The translations under genes and the position numbers were made by a program. DNA of 64,000 bases from positions 1,232,103,312 to 1,232,167,311 of the forward strand of contig CM066031.1 in NCBI GenBank assembly GCA_033557465.1. Direction: 5' to 3'. Origin of the DNA: Ichthyophis bannanicus (Eukaryota; Chordata; Amphibia; Gymnophiona; Ichthyophiidae). A model generated the notes under the pieces. The model did no database searches. It saw only the letters and a list, made by a program, of their open reading frames with translations, and was not told where the DNA came from. Position 1 is the stretch's first letter. Every line of letters begins with the position of its first letter. Positions 44,316-56,249 of this stretch are shown here, in pieces.

Positions 44316-45768
44316 ATGGGTCTGAAGAGAAAGAAGAAGTATCGCTCTACGAAAGATCAGAAAGTTGTTAAAGTTTCGGGTCCCATAGACAAACATGTTA
44401 AGATCGTTGTTCAGCTGATTCTGATGCTTTACAGCAGTCAAAGAGTGGAAACTCTTTACTTGTGACTTCTCCTGTTAAACGTTTAGAGCCTCACCCAGCT
44501 GTTTATCTCCACTTGGGGCTGCTGAAGACCCCCCTGAGTGAGGTGGATCCATGGCGGCCTCTTCCTCTCGTGACCAAGTTGATCATTTGGATTTTGGTGC
44601 TGAATCAGGGAAGCGATTGGATCCTTTACCTAAACTCCTGTGTTTTGCTTTACCATCAGCCTCGGTTCTACTGCAGGCTAATATTTCTTGGAAGGACATC
44701 TGGGAAATTGTTTCACGTACAGAATTAACTTTGTCAGATGGTTTTGAACAGATTTGGAGTGGAGGAGTGGCCTAGTGGTTGGGGCAAGGTACTTCAGGCC
44801 AGAAGTTCAGGGGTTCAAATCCCACTAGAGAAAAGCAACCTTGGGCCGGAAGGACTGGGGTTTCTAGTCCCACAGGTGCTCCTTGTGTTCTTGGGCAAGC
44901 CACATAACCCTCCATAGCCCATGTTCCCTGTAAAATAGTTATCTCCAAGTTATAATGCCCTGTTCAATGTAATTTCAGTTTGTTCAATGTAAACCGCCTT
45001 GATATCATGAAAGGCGGTATATAAGAAATGTTAAATAAATAAAAAATAAATTTCCATTTTCTCCTCTGAAATGGCAGCCAAGTTAGCTGAGCAGGACAAC
45101 TGGCTTTTGAAACTGAGTGATGCTCGGGCTAAACAGATGGCACAGATTTAAACTTTACAAGTGGTATATGCGTCCTCTGTTAGTAATTCTCTGCTCATCC
45201 ACTGGCAGCAGGAATCAATGGAGAACTCCTTAAGAGTTTCAAATTTTTGTTTTCTGAACTTTCCCTGTACTCGATTTTTCTCTCTGCTTCAGTTGTTTCA
45301 TAAATATTTGAAGGAAATCTTATCGATTACTGATCCTACTTCTGTTTCTATTGCTAACTTGCATTACCTGCCGAAAGGGATTTGGAGAGAGATAAAGAGT
45401 CGGATGGTCTTGATCAACTATCACAAGTTGAGAGTTTAGTTCTTTGAGTCATCTATTGATGAAATTCCCTCTAGGGCTACACTTTTGGTGACTTGTTCCT
45501 CTTTGCTAGTCTAATATCCTTAAAAAAGTATTTTCAATATAAGAATGTTCCCTTTTGCAGCCAACCCATCAATGTTTTCCCGGACATCTCCAGGCCAACA
45601 CAACTTTGTTGTAAGGCGTTTTTAAGTCTTAGGGAAAGGGTGTTGGCTTTGGGGGCCACGTTTTTCCTAAAATTTCACTGTAAATGTTTGATTGTGTTTC
45701 AGGGTATCCATTATGCCTTTCCTGATCCGGCTTTATTGGAGAGTTTTTTGGTTGGCATGAAGGGATAA
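44316..45768 (+). pseudogene. L1 ORF1, decayed, with a SINE inside
   Basis: The ATG at 44316 opens MGLKRKKKYRSTKDQK. A frameshifted serine-rich stretch follows (LDFGAESGKRLDPLPKLL, ISWKDIWEIVSRTELTLSDG). After the SINE the coiled coil resumes (MAAKLAEQDNWLLKLSDARA), then the RRM (ENSLRVSNFCFLNFP...YLKEILSITDPTSV...LHYLP) and the C-terminal domain (QPINVFPDISRPTQL, FLSLRERVLALGATFFLKF, GIHYAFPDPALLESFL). Stops near 45150, 45437 and 45512 and several frame changes mark it as dead. About 130 bp later CR1 sequence begins, so no ORF2 is seen. Confidence 0.85.
44761..45050 (+). mobile_element. tRNA-headed SINE with an L2-like tail
   Basis: A-box tggcctagtgg at 44768-44778 and B-box ggttcaaatcc at 44812-44822 have tRNA-like spacing. 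A core with ccttgtgttcttgggcaag and cataaccctccat follows. The 3' part (aaccgccttgatatcatgaa, ggcggtatataag, then aaataaataaa to about 45049) matches L2-clade LINE 3' ends, whose RT would mobilise it. Confidence 0.9.
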
Positions 45769-45899
45769 TTGTATCTTTATCGTTTCCTTTTTTAAGTCTT
45801 GTTTAAATAGCTTAGTTTAAGTGGGTCTAATATAAGTAACTCTGCTAATGTTTGCTTTTTTTTTCTTTATTGTTTCCTTTGTGAAATACGGTGCCCTGT
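45769..45899. other. L1 sequence after ORF1, nothing coding
   Basis: Short A/T-rich stretch with T runs between the end of L1 ORF1 and the first CR1 monomer. Confidence 0.4.
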
Positions 45900-46475
45900 G
45901 ATGTCGGCTTGAGTCCTAACTATTACACCCAGCAGAGAGCTTGTAGTTTAAATTTAATAGTCACTCAGGGCCTAGCATCAGCAAAGTACTTTTAGTTTAA
46001 ATTTAAAACACAGAAGAGAGTTTTCTGGTTAAATCTGGAACCCAGCAGAGAGCTTGTAGTTTAAATTTCATAATACGTTAGAGCCTAGCAGCAGCAAAGA
46101 GCTATAATTTAAATCAAATCAGAATATAGCTTACCTCAGCAGCACAGGACAGGGTACTGTGTAGCAGCCCTCTTTTAATAAGTGTTATTTCCCTCCCTCC
46201 CTCCTTCTCCAACACCCACCTACCCCTGGGATAATCGTAGCTTTATAAATACTTACACATCTTAAAGGACAGGAGGTGCTCTCAGGTGAAGCTCGTTACC
46301 CAAATCAGTCATACACTAAGGACCTGAGATTAATTTAGCTTCAGGTGAACAAGGTATATTAAATGTATTAGGTACAGTTTTATCAGTATAAATATCCATA
46401 GCAACCCTTAGTAAGTAAAGAACTTAAAGATCTAAACACAAGCTTAAAACTAAGATGCAGACAGAAGTCCAGCAG

Positions 46476-47222
46476 CGAGATGGGGCTTTCCAGTCTTTTG
46501 CATTGAGTGTCACATGTATGATTTTCTCCCAGTTGGTGAGAGGTCTTACGTGTGCACTAGGTGCAAGGAGCTCTTTGCTCTTAGGAAATGAGTCCATTCT
46601 CTAGAGGCTAGAGTAGCAGACTTGGAAAACATAAGAAAGACAGAGAGGTACATAGATGAGACCTACAGGGATTTAGTCCTGAAGTCCCACCTCCAGTCTG
46701 GCAGCATCCCTGTTGCCATGGAGGAGAGAGGTCACGTGACAGGAGAGCATCACCCTGGTGTGGCAGGAAGTGATCCTGTAACTAGGACCTGTCCTCCAGG
46801 TGATGTAAAACCCTCTCGCACCGAGGAAGTTTCTCCAGGGCCATGTACCCATGAGGGAAAGGTTAGGACAGCCGTAATAGTTGGTGATTCGATCATTAGG
46901 CATGTAGATAGCTGGGTGGCTGGTGGACGTGAGGATCGCCTGGTAACATGCCTGCCTGGTGCGAAAGTAACAGACCTCACGCGCCACCTTGATAAGGTCT
47001 TAGATAGTGCTGGGGAGGAGTCTGCTGTCTTGGTACATGTCGGTACCAATGACATAGGAAAATGTGGAAGGGAGGTTCTGGAGGCTAAATTTAGGCTTTT
47101 AGGTAGGAAGTTGAAATCCAGAACTTCCAGGGTAGTGTTCTCCGAAATGCTTCCGGTTCCACGCGCAGGACCCAAAAGGCAGGCAGAGCTCCGGAGTCTC
47201 AATGCATGGATGAGACAATAGT
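46476..47222 (+). pseudogene. CR1 ORF1 with esterase domain
   Basis: The C-terminal 200 residues are open (46622-47221). They carry TAVIVGDSIIRHVDSW, with the catalytic Ser of GDS (TCG, 46889-46891), and VLVHVGTNDIGKCGREVLEA. The N-terminal part, which matches the coiled region of the minus-strand copy, has stops near 46590-46625, and the frame closes with TAG at 47219-47221 shortly before the expected end. ORF1 of CR1 binds RNA, and the role of its esterase is not settled. Confidence 0.85.
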
Positions 47223-47408
47223 GCAGAGATGAGGGTTTTGGTTTTGTTAGGAACTGGGGAACATTCTGGGGAAAGGAGGGGCTCTTCCGAAGGGATGGGC
47301 TTCACCTGAACTGGGATGGAACCAGGCTGCTTGCATTAATCTTTAAAAAGGAGATAGAGCAGCTTTTAAACTAGATAATAGGGGAAAGCCGACAGTCGCC
47401 AAGAGCGG

Positions 47409-48671
47409 ATGGTTCTGAAGAATGTATCCTTGAAGGATACTACCAAAAGTAGAGAGGTTCCAAAAAAGAGTAAAGTAGCCCAAATGCCCTCGAGAATGGA
47501 GCAGACAGAGCTTAAAGATCCCAAATTACCCATGTCTACCAATAGCCAAATTAATATGAATAAAATACAGTCTCTAAAATGCTTGTATGCAAATGCTAGA
47601 AGTCTAAAAAATAAGATGGGAGAGTTAGAATATATAGCACTAAATGAGAGGTTAGATATGATTGGAATATCAGAGACATGGTGGAAGGAGGACAACCAGT
47701 GGGACACTGTGATACCTAGGTACAAACTGTATCGTAATGATAGAGCTGATCAAATTGGTGGAGGGGTTGCGCTCTATGTTAGAGAGGGCATTGAGTCAGA
47801 AAGGGTTAAAGTTTTGCAGGAAACAAAATTTGCTGTAGAATCTCTATCGATTGAAATTCCATGTAAAAAGGGGAAGGCGATGGCAGTGGGGGTGTACTAT
47901 CGACCGCCTGGCCAGAATGAACAAATGGATGATGAAATGCTCAAAGAAATCAAGGAAGCTAACAAAAGTTACAGCACAGTAATAATAATGGGTGATTTCA
48001 ATTATCCTGGTATCGACTGGGTCAGTTTCACGGCAGGACATGCTAGGGAGATAAAGTTCCTAGATGAAATAAATGACTGCTTCTTGGAGCAGCTGGTTCA
48101 TGAACCGACCAGAGGGGAAGCCATATTAGCCCTAGTCCTTAGTGGAACACCAGGTCTAGTGCAAGAGATAAGGGTGTTGGGGCCACTTGGCAATAGTGAT
48201 CATAGCATGATCGTGTTTGATTTAATTAGTGGAGGAGGGATAGTAAGCAAATCCACAGTACTACCTTTTAACTTTCGAAAAGGAGACTATGATAAAATGA
48301 GGAAAATAGTTAAGAAAAAACTAAAAGGAGCAGTTGCAAAGGTTAAAGACTTACATCAAGCTTGGGTGTTGTTAAAAAATACTATCTTGGAAGCCAAGAC
48401 CAGCTGTATTCCACGTTATAAGAAAAATGGAAGGAAGTCCAAAAAACTGCCAGCATGGTTTAAAGGTGAGGTCAGAGAGGCTGTTGTTGCCAAAGAAGCA
48501 TCTTTCAGGAAATGGAAAAAAGAGCCAAACGACGAAACCTGGAGACAGCACAAGCACTGGCAAGTCAAATGCAAGGCATTGATAAGGCAGGCAAAGAGAG
48601 AATCTGAGAAGAAGCTTGCTGCGGAAGCAAAAACGCGAAATAAAGACTTTTTCATAGCAAAAAACCTGTGA
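47409..48671 (+). CDS. CR1 ORF2, endonuclease half
   Basis: 420 codons open from ATG to TGA. After about 50 polar residues the APE-type endonuclease runs from LKCLYANARSLKNK through ISETWWKED, GGGVALYVREG, VIIMGDFNYPGIDW and LGNSDHSMIVFD. All catalytic blocks are present. A lysine-rich linker (KKLPAWFKGEVREAV, KCKALIRQAKRESEKKL) follows. The stop at 48669-48671 separates it from the RT, so in a functional CR1 this would be one ORF2. Target nicking for reverse transcription is the expected role. Confidence 0.8.
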   Translation: MVLKNVSLKDTTKSREVPKKSKVAQMPSRMEQTELKDPKLPMSTNSQINMNKIQSLKCLYANARSLKNKMGELEYIALNERLDMIGISETWWKEDNQWDTVIPRYKLYRNDRADQIGGGVALYVREGIESERVKVLQETKFAVESLSIEIPCKKGKAMAVGVYYRPPGQNEQMDDEMLKEIKEANKSYSTVIIMGDFNYPGIDWVSFTAGHAREIKFLDEINDCFLEQLVHEPTRGEAILALVLSGTPGLVQEIRVLGPLGNSDHSMIVFDLISGGGIVSKSTVLPFNFRKGDYDKMRKIVKKKLKGAVAKVKDLHQAWVLLKNTILEAKTSCIPRYKKNGRKSKKLPAWFKGEVREAVVAKEASFRKWKKEPNDETWRQHKHWQVKCKALIRQAKRESEKKLAAEAKTRNKDFFIAKNL

Positions 48672-48749
48672 GAGAGTCAGTTGGTCCATTAGATGATAGA
48701 AGAGTTAAAGGGGCACTAAGAGGCGACAAGGCGATAGCGGAGAGACTGA

Positions 48750-50124
48750 ATGAATTCTTTTCTTCGGTCTTTACTGAGGAAGATGTAGGGATGTTACCAA
48801 TGACTGAAGTGGTGTTTAAAGGTGCGTAAGAATTGAAGGAAATATCGATACATCAGGAAGATGTATTACAGCTATTAGGTAAACTGAAGAGTAGCAAATC
48901 ACCTCGGCCGGATGGTATACATCCAAGGGTGTTGAAAGGATTGAAATATGAGATTGCAGACCTGCTATTAGTAATCTGTGAACTATCATTAAAATCATCT
49001 CTAATACCTGAAGATTGGAGGATCGCCAATGTAACACCAATTTTTAAAAAGGGTTCCAGGGGTGATCCGGGAAACTACAGACCGGTGAGTCTGACGTCAG
49101 TACTGGGAAAAATGGTAGAAACCATCATAAAGAATAAAATTACTCAGCATGTAGATAGTCATGCCCTAATGGGAGACAGCCAACATGGCTTTAGACAAGG
49201 AAGATCTTGTTTTACTAATCTGTTTTGTTTTTTTGAAGGTGTGAATAAACAGGTGGACAAAGGTGAGTCGGTTGATATACTGTATCTGGACTTTCAGAAA
49301 GCCTTTGACATGGTCCCTCATCAGAGACTTTTGGCAAAACTAAAGGGTCATGGGATAGGAGGCAGTGTACTATTGTGGATCAGGAACTAGTTAAAAGACA
49401 GAAAGCAGAGGGTTGGGCTAAATGGACAATTTTCCCAATGGAGAAAGGTGAATAGTGGTGTACCCCAGGGATCTGTGCTGGGTCCGCTGCTTTTTGACAT
49501 ATTAATAAATGACCTGGAAAGTGGAATAACGAGTGAGGTTATCAAATTTGCAGATGACACAAAAGTAAAGTTGTTAAAACCCAAGAGGATTGTGGAAAAT
49601 TGCAAGAGGATCTTGATAAATTGGAAGACTGGGCATCAAAATGGCAGATGAAATTTAATGTGGACAAGTGCAAAGTTATGCACTTAGGGAAGAACAACCC
49701 AAACTATGGTTACACGATGCAAGGTTCCACATTAGGAACCACCACCCAGGAAAAAGATTTAGGCATCATTGTGGATAACATGTTAAAACCCTCCGCCCAG
49801 TGTGCAGCGGCGGCCAAGAGAGCAAATAGAATGCTAGGTATCATAAGGAAAGGAATGGAAAATAAAACAAAAGATATTATAATGCCTCTATATCGTTCCA
49901 TGGTGAGACCGCACCTTGAATATTGTGTGCAATTCTGGTCACCGTATCTTAAAAAGGATATGGCATTATTAGTAAAGGTTCAGAGAAGAGCCACCATAAT
50001 GGTAAAGGGGATGGAAGGATACTCCTATGAAGAAAGGCTAAAAAGGTTAGGGCTCTTTAACCTGGAAAAGAGACGGCTGAGGGGAGATATGATAGAAGTC
50101 TATAAATTAATGAACAGAGTTTAA
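48750..50124 (+). pseudogene. CR1 reverse transcriptase, one stop and one frameshift
   Basis: Blocks in order: PDGIHPRVLKGLKYEIADLL, PIFKKGSRGDPGNYRPVSLT, QHGFRQGRSCFTNL, YLDFQKAFDMVPHQRL, then TAG at 49388-49390, then [18 protein letters not shown] and FADDTK (49546-49560). A frameshift at about 49570-49600 leads into the frame starting LDKLEDWASKWQMKFNVDKC, which continues with DLGIIVDNMLKPSAQC and the C-terminal domain to 50124. An earlier stop lies near 48828. Confidence 0.9.
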
Positions 50125-51274
50125 CGGGTAAACGTAGATCGATTGTTTACGTTATCAGAATATAGAAAGACTAGGGGACATGTAATGTAGCTACAGGGTA
50201 AACTATTTAAGACTAATAAAAGAAAATATTTTTTCACTCAACGTGTAATCAAACTCTGGAATTTTTTACCGGAGGATGTAGTAGAGGCTGTTAGTGTAGT
50301 TGGGTTTAGAAAAGGTTTGGACAAGTTCCTGGAGGAAAGGTCCATAAACCATTATTAAGTAGGGACCCAGGATATCAATGCTTGACCCAGTACAAGCATT
50401 GTGGAACCTGTGTCTTTTGGGGAAACTGCTAGATACATATGACCTAGATTGGCCACTGTTGGAAACAGGATACTGGGCTTGATGGACCTTGGTCTGACCC
50501 AGTATGGCATATCATATGTTCTTATGTTCTTATATTATTATTTGTAAAACTTGATGTATGGGCTTTAGACCTGATATTTTGACTTCTTATTTTGTTATTG
50601 TAGAAAATGTTGGAAAATCTAATTTTAAAAAAGCTGGTTAAGGGAGAGGTAAGAGAGGGAGTTCATGCTGAAGATAGGGGTATTACCAGTGGTGTGCCTC
50701 AGCGATCAGTCTTTCATCCTGTTCTTTTTAATATTTTTGTAAGCAATATTGCGAAAGGTCTGTTGGGAAAGATATGCTTCTTTGGGGATGATACCAAAAT
50801 CTTCAACAGGGTCGACACTCTGAAAACTGTGGATAACACGAGGAGGTATCTAGGAAAGCTTAAAGAATGATCAAGAATTTGGCAGCTAAGATTTATTGCC
50901 CCCAAATTCAAGGTCATATATTTGGGCTACAAACTCCAAGGGAGTGGTACAGTTTAGGGAATGAAGTATTTCACTGCATGAAAAAAGAGTAGGACCTGGA
51001 GATGATTGTATTGGATGATCTAAAAGTGGCAAAATAGGTAGAAAAGGCAATGGGTAAAGCCAGAAGGATACTAGGATGCATAGGGAGAGGAATGGCCAGC
51101 AGAAAAAAAGAGGTAATAGAGCCTTTGTACGAGTCTCTAGTGAGACCTCATTTGGAGCACTGTGTACAGTTCTGGAAACTGCATTTTCAAAGGGATATAA
51201 ACAGGAAGGAGTCAGTCCAGAGGCTGCCTACAAAAATGGTCAATGGTCTTCACAATAAGGCATATAGGGATAGA

Positions 51275-52850
51275 CTTGAGAATCTGTTCTGGGCCCACTG
51301 CTTTTTAACATATTCATAAATGACCTGGAAATGTGAATAATGAATGAGGTGGTCAAATTTGCAGATGACACAAAAATATTCAAAGCTGTTAAAACACAAG
51401 AGGATTGTGAAAAATTGCAAAAGACTTTGCTATATTGGAAGACTGGGTATCCAAATGGCAGATGCAATTTAATGTGGACAAGTGCAAAGTTATGCAGTTA
51501 GAGGGCCAATTTAAGAAGTTTAGTTGTGATTTGGATGCCTGAAGTGCATTTGGATTTTAGTATCACTGATACCTCACTTTTGCAGACATCTCTGGTGCAG
51601 GGACATCCAAGTAGGCACGGGCATGTCTGAGAAGGGGCAATATACTTACACATTGTAGACATCTGCAGGCATGCCCATGTGCTCCAGACATGAATAGGCA
51701 TCAGGGAAGTCCTTACTTTCACCTTAAAACATCAAGAGAGTGTAGAGAACATGGAAAATAAAGTGAAAGGCCCATAGTGGGTTTGAACTTTGACCACCCC
51801 ACTCTTAAGCCACTATGCTATCAAACAACTTGGTTCTGAAATGCAATCCTAGGAGACATCTATGTAGATGTTTGATACATGTGCATATTGAACACATCCA
51901 CATTTCCGAAATCATGCCAGAACTTTCACTTGACTGCTTTTTTTTTTTAGATCTTTTGGCTTTGATATCCCAGATTGCACTTTGACATCCCATTGTGAAA
52001 TGTTCCTCTTAGGGAAGAACAGCCCAAATTTTGGTTACACAATGCAAGGTTCCACATTAGGAATCACCGTGACCCAGGAAAATGATTTAGGTGTCATCAC
52101 GGATAATACATTGAAACCCTCTACCCAGTGTGCAGCGGTGGCCAAGAAATCAAAGAGAATGCTAGGAATCATAAGGAAAGGAATGGAGAATAAAACCAAG
52201 GATATTAGAATGTCTCTGCATTGTTCCATGCTGCAATTGTACCTTGAATATTGTATACAATTCTGGCCACCATATCTTAAAAAGATGTAGCAAAACTAGA
52301 AAAGGTAAGGAGAAGAGCCAGCAAAATGGTAAAGGGGATGGAAGGATACCCCTATGAGGAAAGGCTCTAAAGGTTAGGGCTCTTCAATTTGGCAAAAAGA
52401 CTGCTAAGGGGAGATATGATAGAAGTCTATAAAATAATGAATGGAGTGGAACAGGTGATCTGTTGTTTACTGCTTCAAAAAATATAAAGACTAAGGGACA
52501 TGCAATGGAACCCAATATAACCCATTAAAGACTAATGGGAGAAAATATTTTTTTCATACAATGCATATTCAAATGCTGGAATTCGTTATCGGAGGATGTA
52601 GTAACACCTGTTAGTGTAGCTGGGTTTAAAAAAGGCTTGGACATGATTCTGGAGGAAAAGTCCATAAACTATTATTAAAGAGGACTAGGGAAATCCACTG
52701 CTTACTCCTGGGATAAACATCAAAGAATCTGTGAACCATTTGGGAACATAACAGGTACTTGTGACCTGGACTGGTCACTGTTGAAAACAGGATACTGGGC
52801 TTGATGGACCTTGGTCTGACCCAGTATGGCATATCTTATGTTCTTATGAT
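51275..52850 (+). mobile_element. Younger 5'-truncated CR1 fragment, itself interrupted
   Basis: 51275-51505 reads from the RT (KFADDTKIFKAVKTQEDCEK) to SAKLC, and 52008-52850 continues with NSPNFGYTMQGSTLG and IRKGMENKTKDIRM through the 3' UTR to gacccagtatggcatatctt and the terminal tgttctta. The two parts join at the same codon region once 51506-52007 is removed. Confidence 0.8.
51506..52007. mobile_element. About 500-bp insertion with a tRNA-like relic
   Basis: It interrupts CR1 at the cttaggg site. On the minus strand atagcatagtggcttaagag and ggtcaaagttcaaaccc (about 51835-51770) have the arrangement of a tRNA A box and B box, as at 21585-21660. Terminal repeats and duplications are not convincing. 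Confidence 0.45.
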
Positions 52851-53225
52851 TTTGAAATGTATACTTTGGAGGAGAGGCATGAGAGGGGTGATTTGATAGA
52901 GATATCTAAATACCTCCATGGAATAAACACACAGGAGATGGTCCTCTTTAAGTTGAAAGGGATCTCTTGAATGAGGGGGTCATACGATGAAGATAAAAAC
53001 AGATTGACTGAGGTGTAATCTGAGGAAATATTTCTTTATAGAAAGGGTAGTGGATGCATGGTACACCCTCCTAGTGGAGGTGGTGAATAGGAGAACTCTA
53101 TCTAAATTCAAAAAAGGATGGGACAAATACAGAGAGCATTTCTGTAGGAGAGGAAAGGATTGTATAACTTAATAGTTCTTATTTATGGACAGACTTGATA
53201 GGCCATATGGTCTTTATCTTCTGTT

Positions 53226-54340
53226 GTTTTTAGATTACTTTGAGATTGAGATTGTTGATGGTAAATGTTTGGCATCAAAGATGTCTGAGCAAGCAATACC
53301 CATCCTAATTCTAGAGGCAATTGACTACTCACCTAGTCCTTTCTCAGTAGTCATCAAAGAGATTGATCCACTTGGTATTAGCATGGAGCAGTTTGGGCAC
53401 TTCAGCAGGAACTACTTTCATGATATGCTAGCCCTGCTCCTGATTAAGGAACCAGCTTGACAAGTGCTAGAGGTTCTCTAGAACCTATCTGAAAGTGATC
53501 TTGCAAGACATAAACTCATTCTCAGACCCAGGGAGCTGAAGTTTTAGGATCTATATTTTCACTCTCTCTTCTGCTCAGGCATATTTATATTCAAGTGGAC
53601 TACCGTAACAGCAACAAGCAAAACAGGCATTCCAAATACCCTTGGATTTATCAGATTTGCAGTACTCAGGACACTCCTGGGAGAAATCAGCTGAATAGTC
53701 AGATAGGGAAGAGTCATGGAGGTTACCTTCAGATCCACTACCTACACTGCCTCACTAATTAAGGATTTAGCATTCAAATTTAGACAAAACATAACAAGTA
53801 GGGTACACTTTGCTCTCCATAAAGGACAACAAGTGAGGGCAGATATATTGGGCCCAATATTCAGTGGTGATGGCGGCTAGCACTGCTAATGTAACTAGCC
53901 ATTGCGGCTGAAGACTAACCCTAGGTATTCAATGCTGGGGCCATATACGGCCTCTGGCATTGAATATTCAGGGTAGCTGCAGAACTCGTTGCTAACCGGG
54001 AAGTAGCGATATTGAGCAGCTGCTCTTTTAGCTTCCTCAGGCAAAGTTAGGTCAGCCTTTGCCACGCCTTACTTTACTCCCATTTCGCTAACTGGGCAGT
54101 GGGTCTATATTGCCACTGCCTGGTTAGCGACGGGTGCCACCCACACTCTGCTCCAGAATGCCCACGACATGCCCCAGTGCTAGGCGCTTAGCAAATTTGC
54201 GTGTAGCAGCAGCACCAGCTGAGTAACCCATTCAGTGGCATTTGCATGGTTGCAGGTCTGCAAACCACGTAAATGTCTTTTAATATCTCCCATTGCAATT
54301 TATTGATACCCTGAAAAGGTAATGACAATATCAATGCACA
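53226..54340. other. Unrecognised; part looks like a decayed MITE
   Basis: A 91-codon frame at 53185-53460 starts in CR1 3' sequence and has no known domain. From 53852 the sequence gggcccaatattcag, with recurring gctaac and ggttagc words to about 54135, resembles palindromic MITE DNA, but I found no matching right end. Confidence 0.35.
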
Positions 54341-54359
54341 AGCTTCTCAAAAATTTCCA

Positions 54360-54850
54360 ATTGAGAATGTGTGCAAAATCCCAGCTGCTATATTCCAGCT
54401 CCAGCAACAACGGTCTCCAGCTCCAGCAACAATGGTTCTGCTCTGCTACAGCAAAAGAGGTGAGATTGCTGCTTGCAAAAAGATCTGCTCCCTCCTCCCA
54501 CTGTTGCATGCGGTTGCTCTGGCTCCACACATAAGGGGTTCTCTATAAATTTCAGCGTGCCGACGGAAGAGCCCTCTTTGCATGATCCGGGACTGCTTCT
54601 AACATCTGAGCTCCCCTGACGGAAAAAAAGTGCTCTCTCCAGCTCCAGAAACAATGGTTCTGCTCTGCTACAGCAAAAGAGGTGAGATCGCTGCCTGCAA
54701 AAAGATCTGCTCCCTCCTCCCACTGTTGCATGCGGTTGCCCTGGCTCCGCCCACAAGGGGTTTCCCCATATGTCTCAGCATGCCGAAGGCACGCCCATGC
54801 CTGAGGGCCTTGCCAGAGGGCCGTTTGGTGTGGCCCTTCAGTGTGGAACA
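54360..54850 (+). promoter_or_regulatory. LINE 5' region: two diverged monomers and an inverted GC box
   Basis: 'ttctgctctgctacagcaaa' through 'cactgttgcatgcggttgc' occurs at 54434-54515 and again at 54657-54738, about 223 bp apart. The GC box follows at 54787-54845 in the orientation opposite to 43209, as expected for a LINE on the other strand. Confidence 0.6.
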
Positions 54851-55369
54851 GAGGAGGAACTCTAGAACCAATAGGTTATCAAACACCAACATCAGCAACC
54901 GTCTGACCTTGTTCTCAACAAACCCCGTCACCGGGGGCAGTAGCTGCAGACCACCAAAGCCCCGAGGGAGAAGAAGCCTGCTCAGCCATACTCCAGCGCA
55001 GCCACCTATGTCTGCATCAAGGTAAGACGTAAGACTGAATATTCCTCCAGCCCCTTCTCCTGCAAAGACACGCTCCATGCTGCACGTGCTTACCAGATCC
55101 ACCACTTAAAGCAACCTTGTATGTACTAAACTATTTCAGATATTTGATTTTCAATACTTATTACACTCCTTCACCTGATTCATTTTATTCCTCTTACCAT
55201 ATCGTACTGTAACATTTTATTTCCTTTTCCCTGATTGAACCTGCCAAAGTGTATCTCAAACTCTTGACCTACACTGCCTCAACTGAAACCTGCTACTGAA
55301 AGCATTTAATCACCCATTCACCACTCTCCCCATTTCTATCCCTAGCTGTTAAAAACTCTTTCCAACAAA

Positions 55370-56249
55370 ATGAATCTCCACCGCTTAGCAGCCATATTCT
55401 TTATTACAATCATACTTTCATGCTTAACCAAAAGAACGAATGCTCAATTCTCATTCCCCGCTCAGCCTGAAACAATCCCAATTGTCCTCCCACATTTTAT
55501 TCAATCTAAATCTTACCATAGACCACCAAATAACACTCACACACGTAGACTAATACACATTACCCCCAAACCCCTTAGCTTCCCCTGAGACATAGAAAAT
55601 CACCCAAAATACCTCACATCTTTTATGTGCATATATCAATGCTAGATCCATAAAAAAGAAAATTCTGATCATCATAGATTATGCAAACACTGTCTGCCCT
55701 GATATAATTGTCATAACAGAATCCTGACTCAGTGACCAAGATAATGTCTTACTTAACCAACTATGTCCACCTAAATACAATATATTCCATACCCCTAGAA
55801 CAAGTAAGCATGGTGGAGGGGTACTAATCATAATAAAAGAATCATTAGAAGCACAACTCCTCCCTTCTAAAGCTATATACGACACGTATATGATAATAAT
55901 TAATAGCAGAAGTATAGCCTTCTGCCTAATATACAGACCTCCAAACTCCAATCCAGATGGCCTGACAAACATAATGGATGAAAGGACAATCTTCGCTATG
56001 AATACTACAACATCTGCAGCAGATCCCTGCCAGTTAAATGGATAAAGGACACAATTAACGAAACTGCCCCTTTGATACTGACTGTTGCCAACAAATCACT
56101 TACCCAAGGCTACATGCCGCGTGAGCTGAGCTTAAAACAGCTATAATTCGACCAATATTAAAAAATAAAACCCTGGACAAAACCTCCCCTGCCTCTTACA
56201 GACCCATCTTGAGTCTCCCTTTCCTCACCAAAATAATAGAAAAAAAAAC
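55370..56249 (+). pseudogene. Decayed L2-clade endonuclease region
   Basis: The 72-codon frame at 55370-55588 could be a leader segment. Further on, pieces such as a SMVEG-like block near 55805 and LMLTISN-type RT entry at 56340 are readable only with many stops and shifts. The region is too damaged for domain assignment beyond its position in the LINE. Confidence 0.45.

Larger units (their letters stand above)
45900..50534 (+). mobile_element. CR1 LINE, nearly full length
   Basis: Tandem monomers (about 45940-46130) and 5' UTR, ORF1 with esterase, ORF2 with endonuclease and RT, and the 3' end with repeated atgttctt (50515-50534). It is less decayed than the minus-strand copy at 25339-32175. 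An endonuclease frame of 420 codons is intact, and the RT has one stop and one frameshift. Confidence 0.9.
50590..53225 (+). mobile_element. Older CR1 fragment, split by a younger CR1
   Basis: 50594-50870 encodes RT pieces (GITSGVPQRSVFHPVLFNIF, FFGDDTKIFNRV) and 51050-51260 the C-terminal part (ARRILGCIGRGMASRKKEV, LVRPHLEHCVQFW). Matching 3' sequence of the same diverged type resumes at 52850-53225 (aggagaggcatgagaggggt, ttgataggccatatggtctt). FADD reads FGDD. The break is filled by the younger fragment at 51275-52850. Confidence 0.75.

Noticed and set aside
53185..53460. 91-codon frame as a gene
   Set aside because: It starts inside CR1 3' sequence and has no recognisable domain or splice context.
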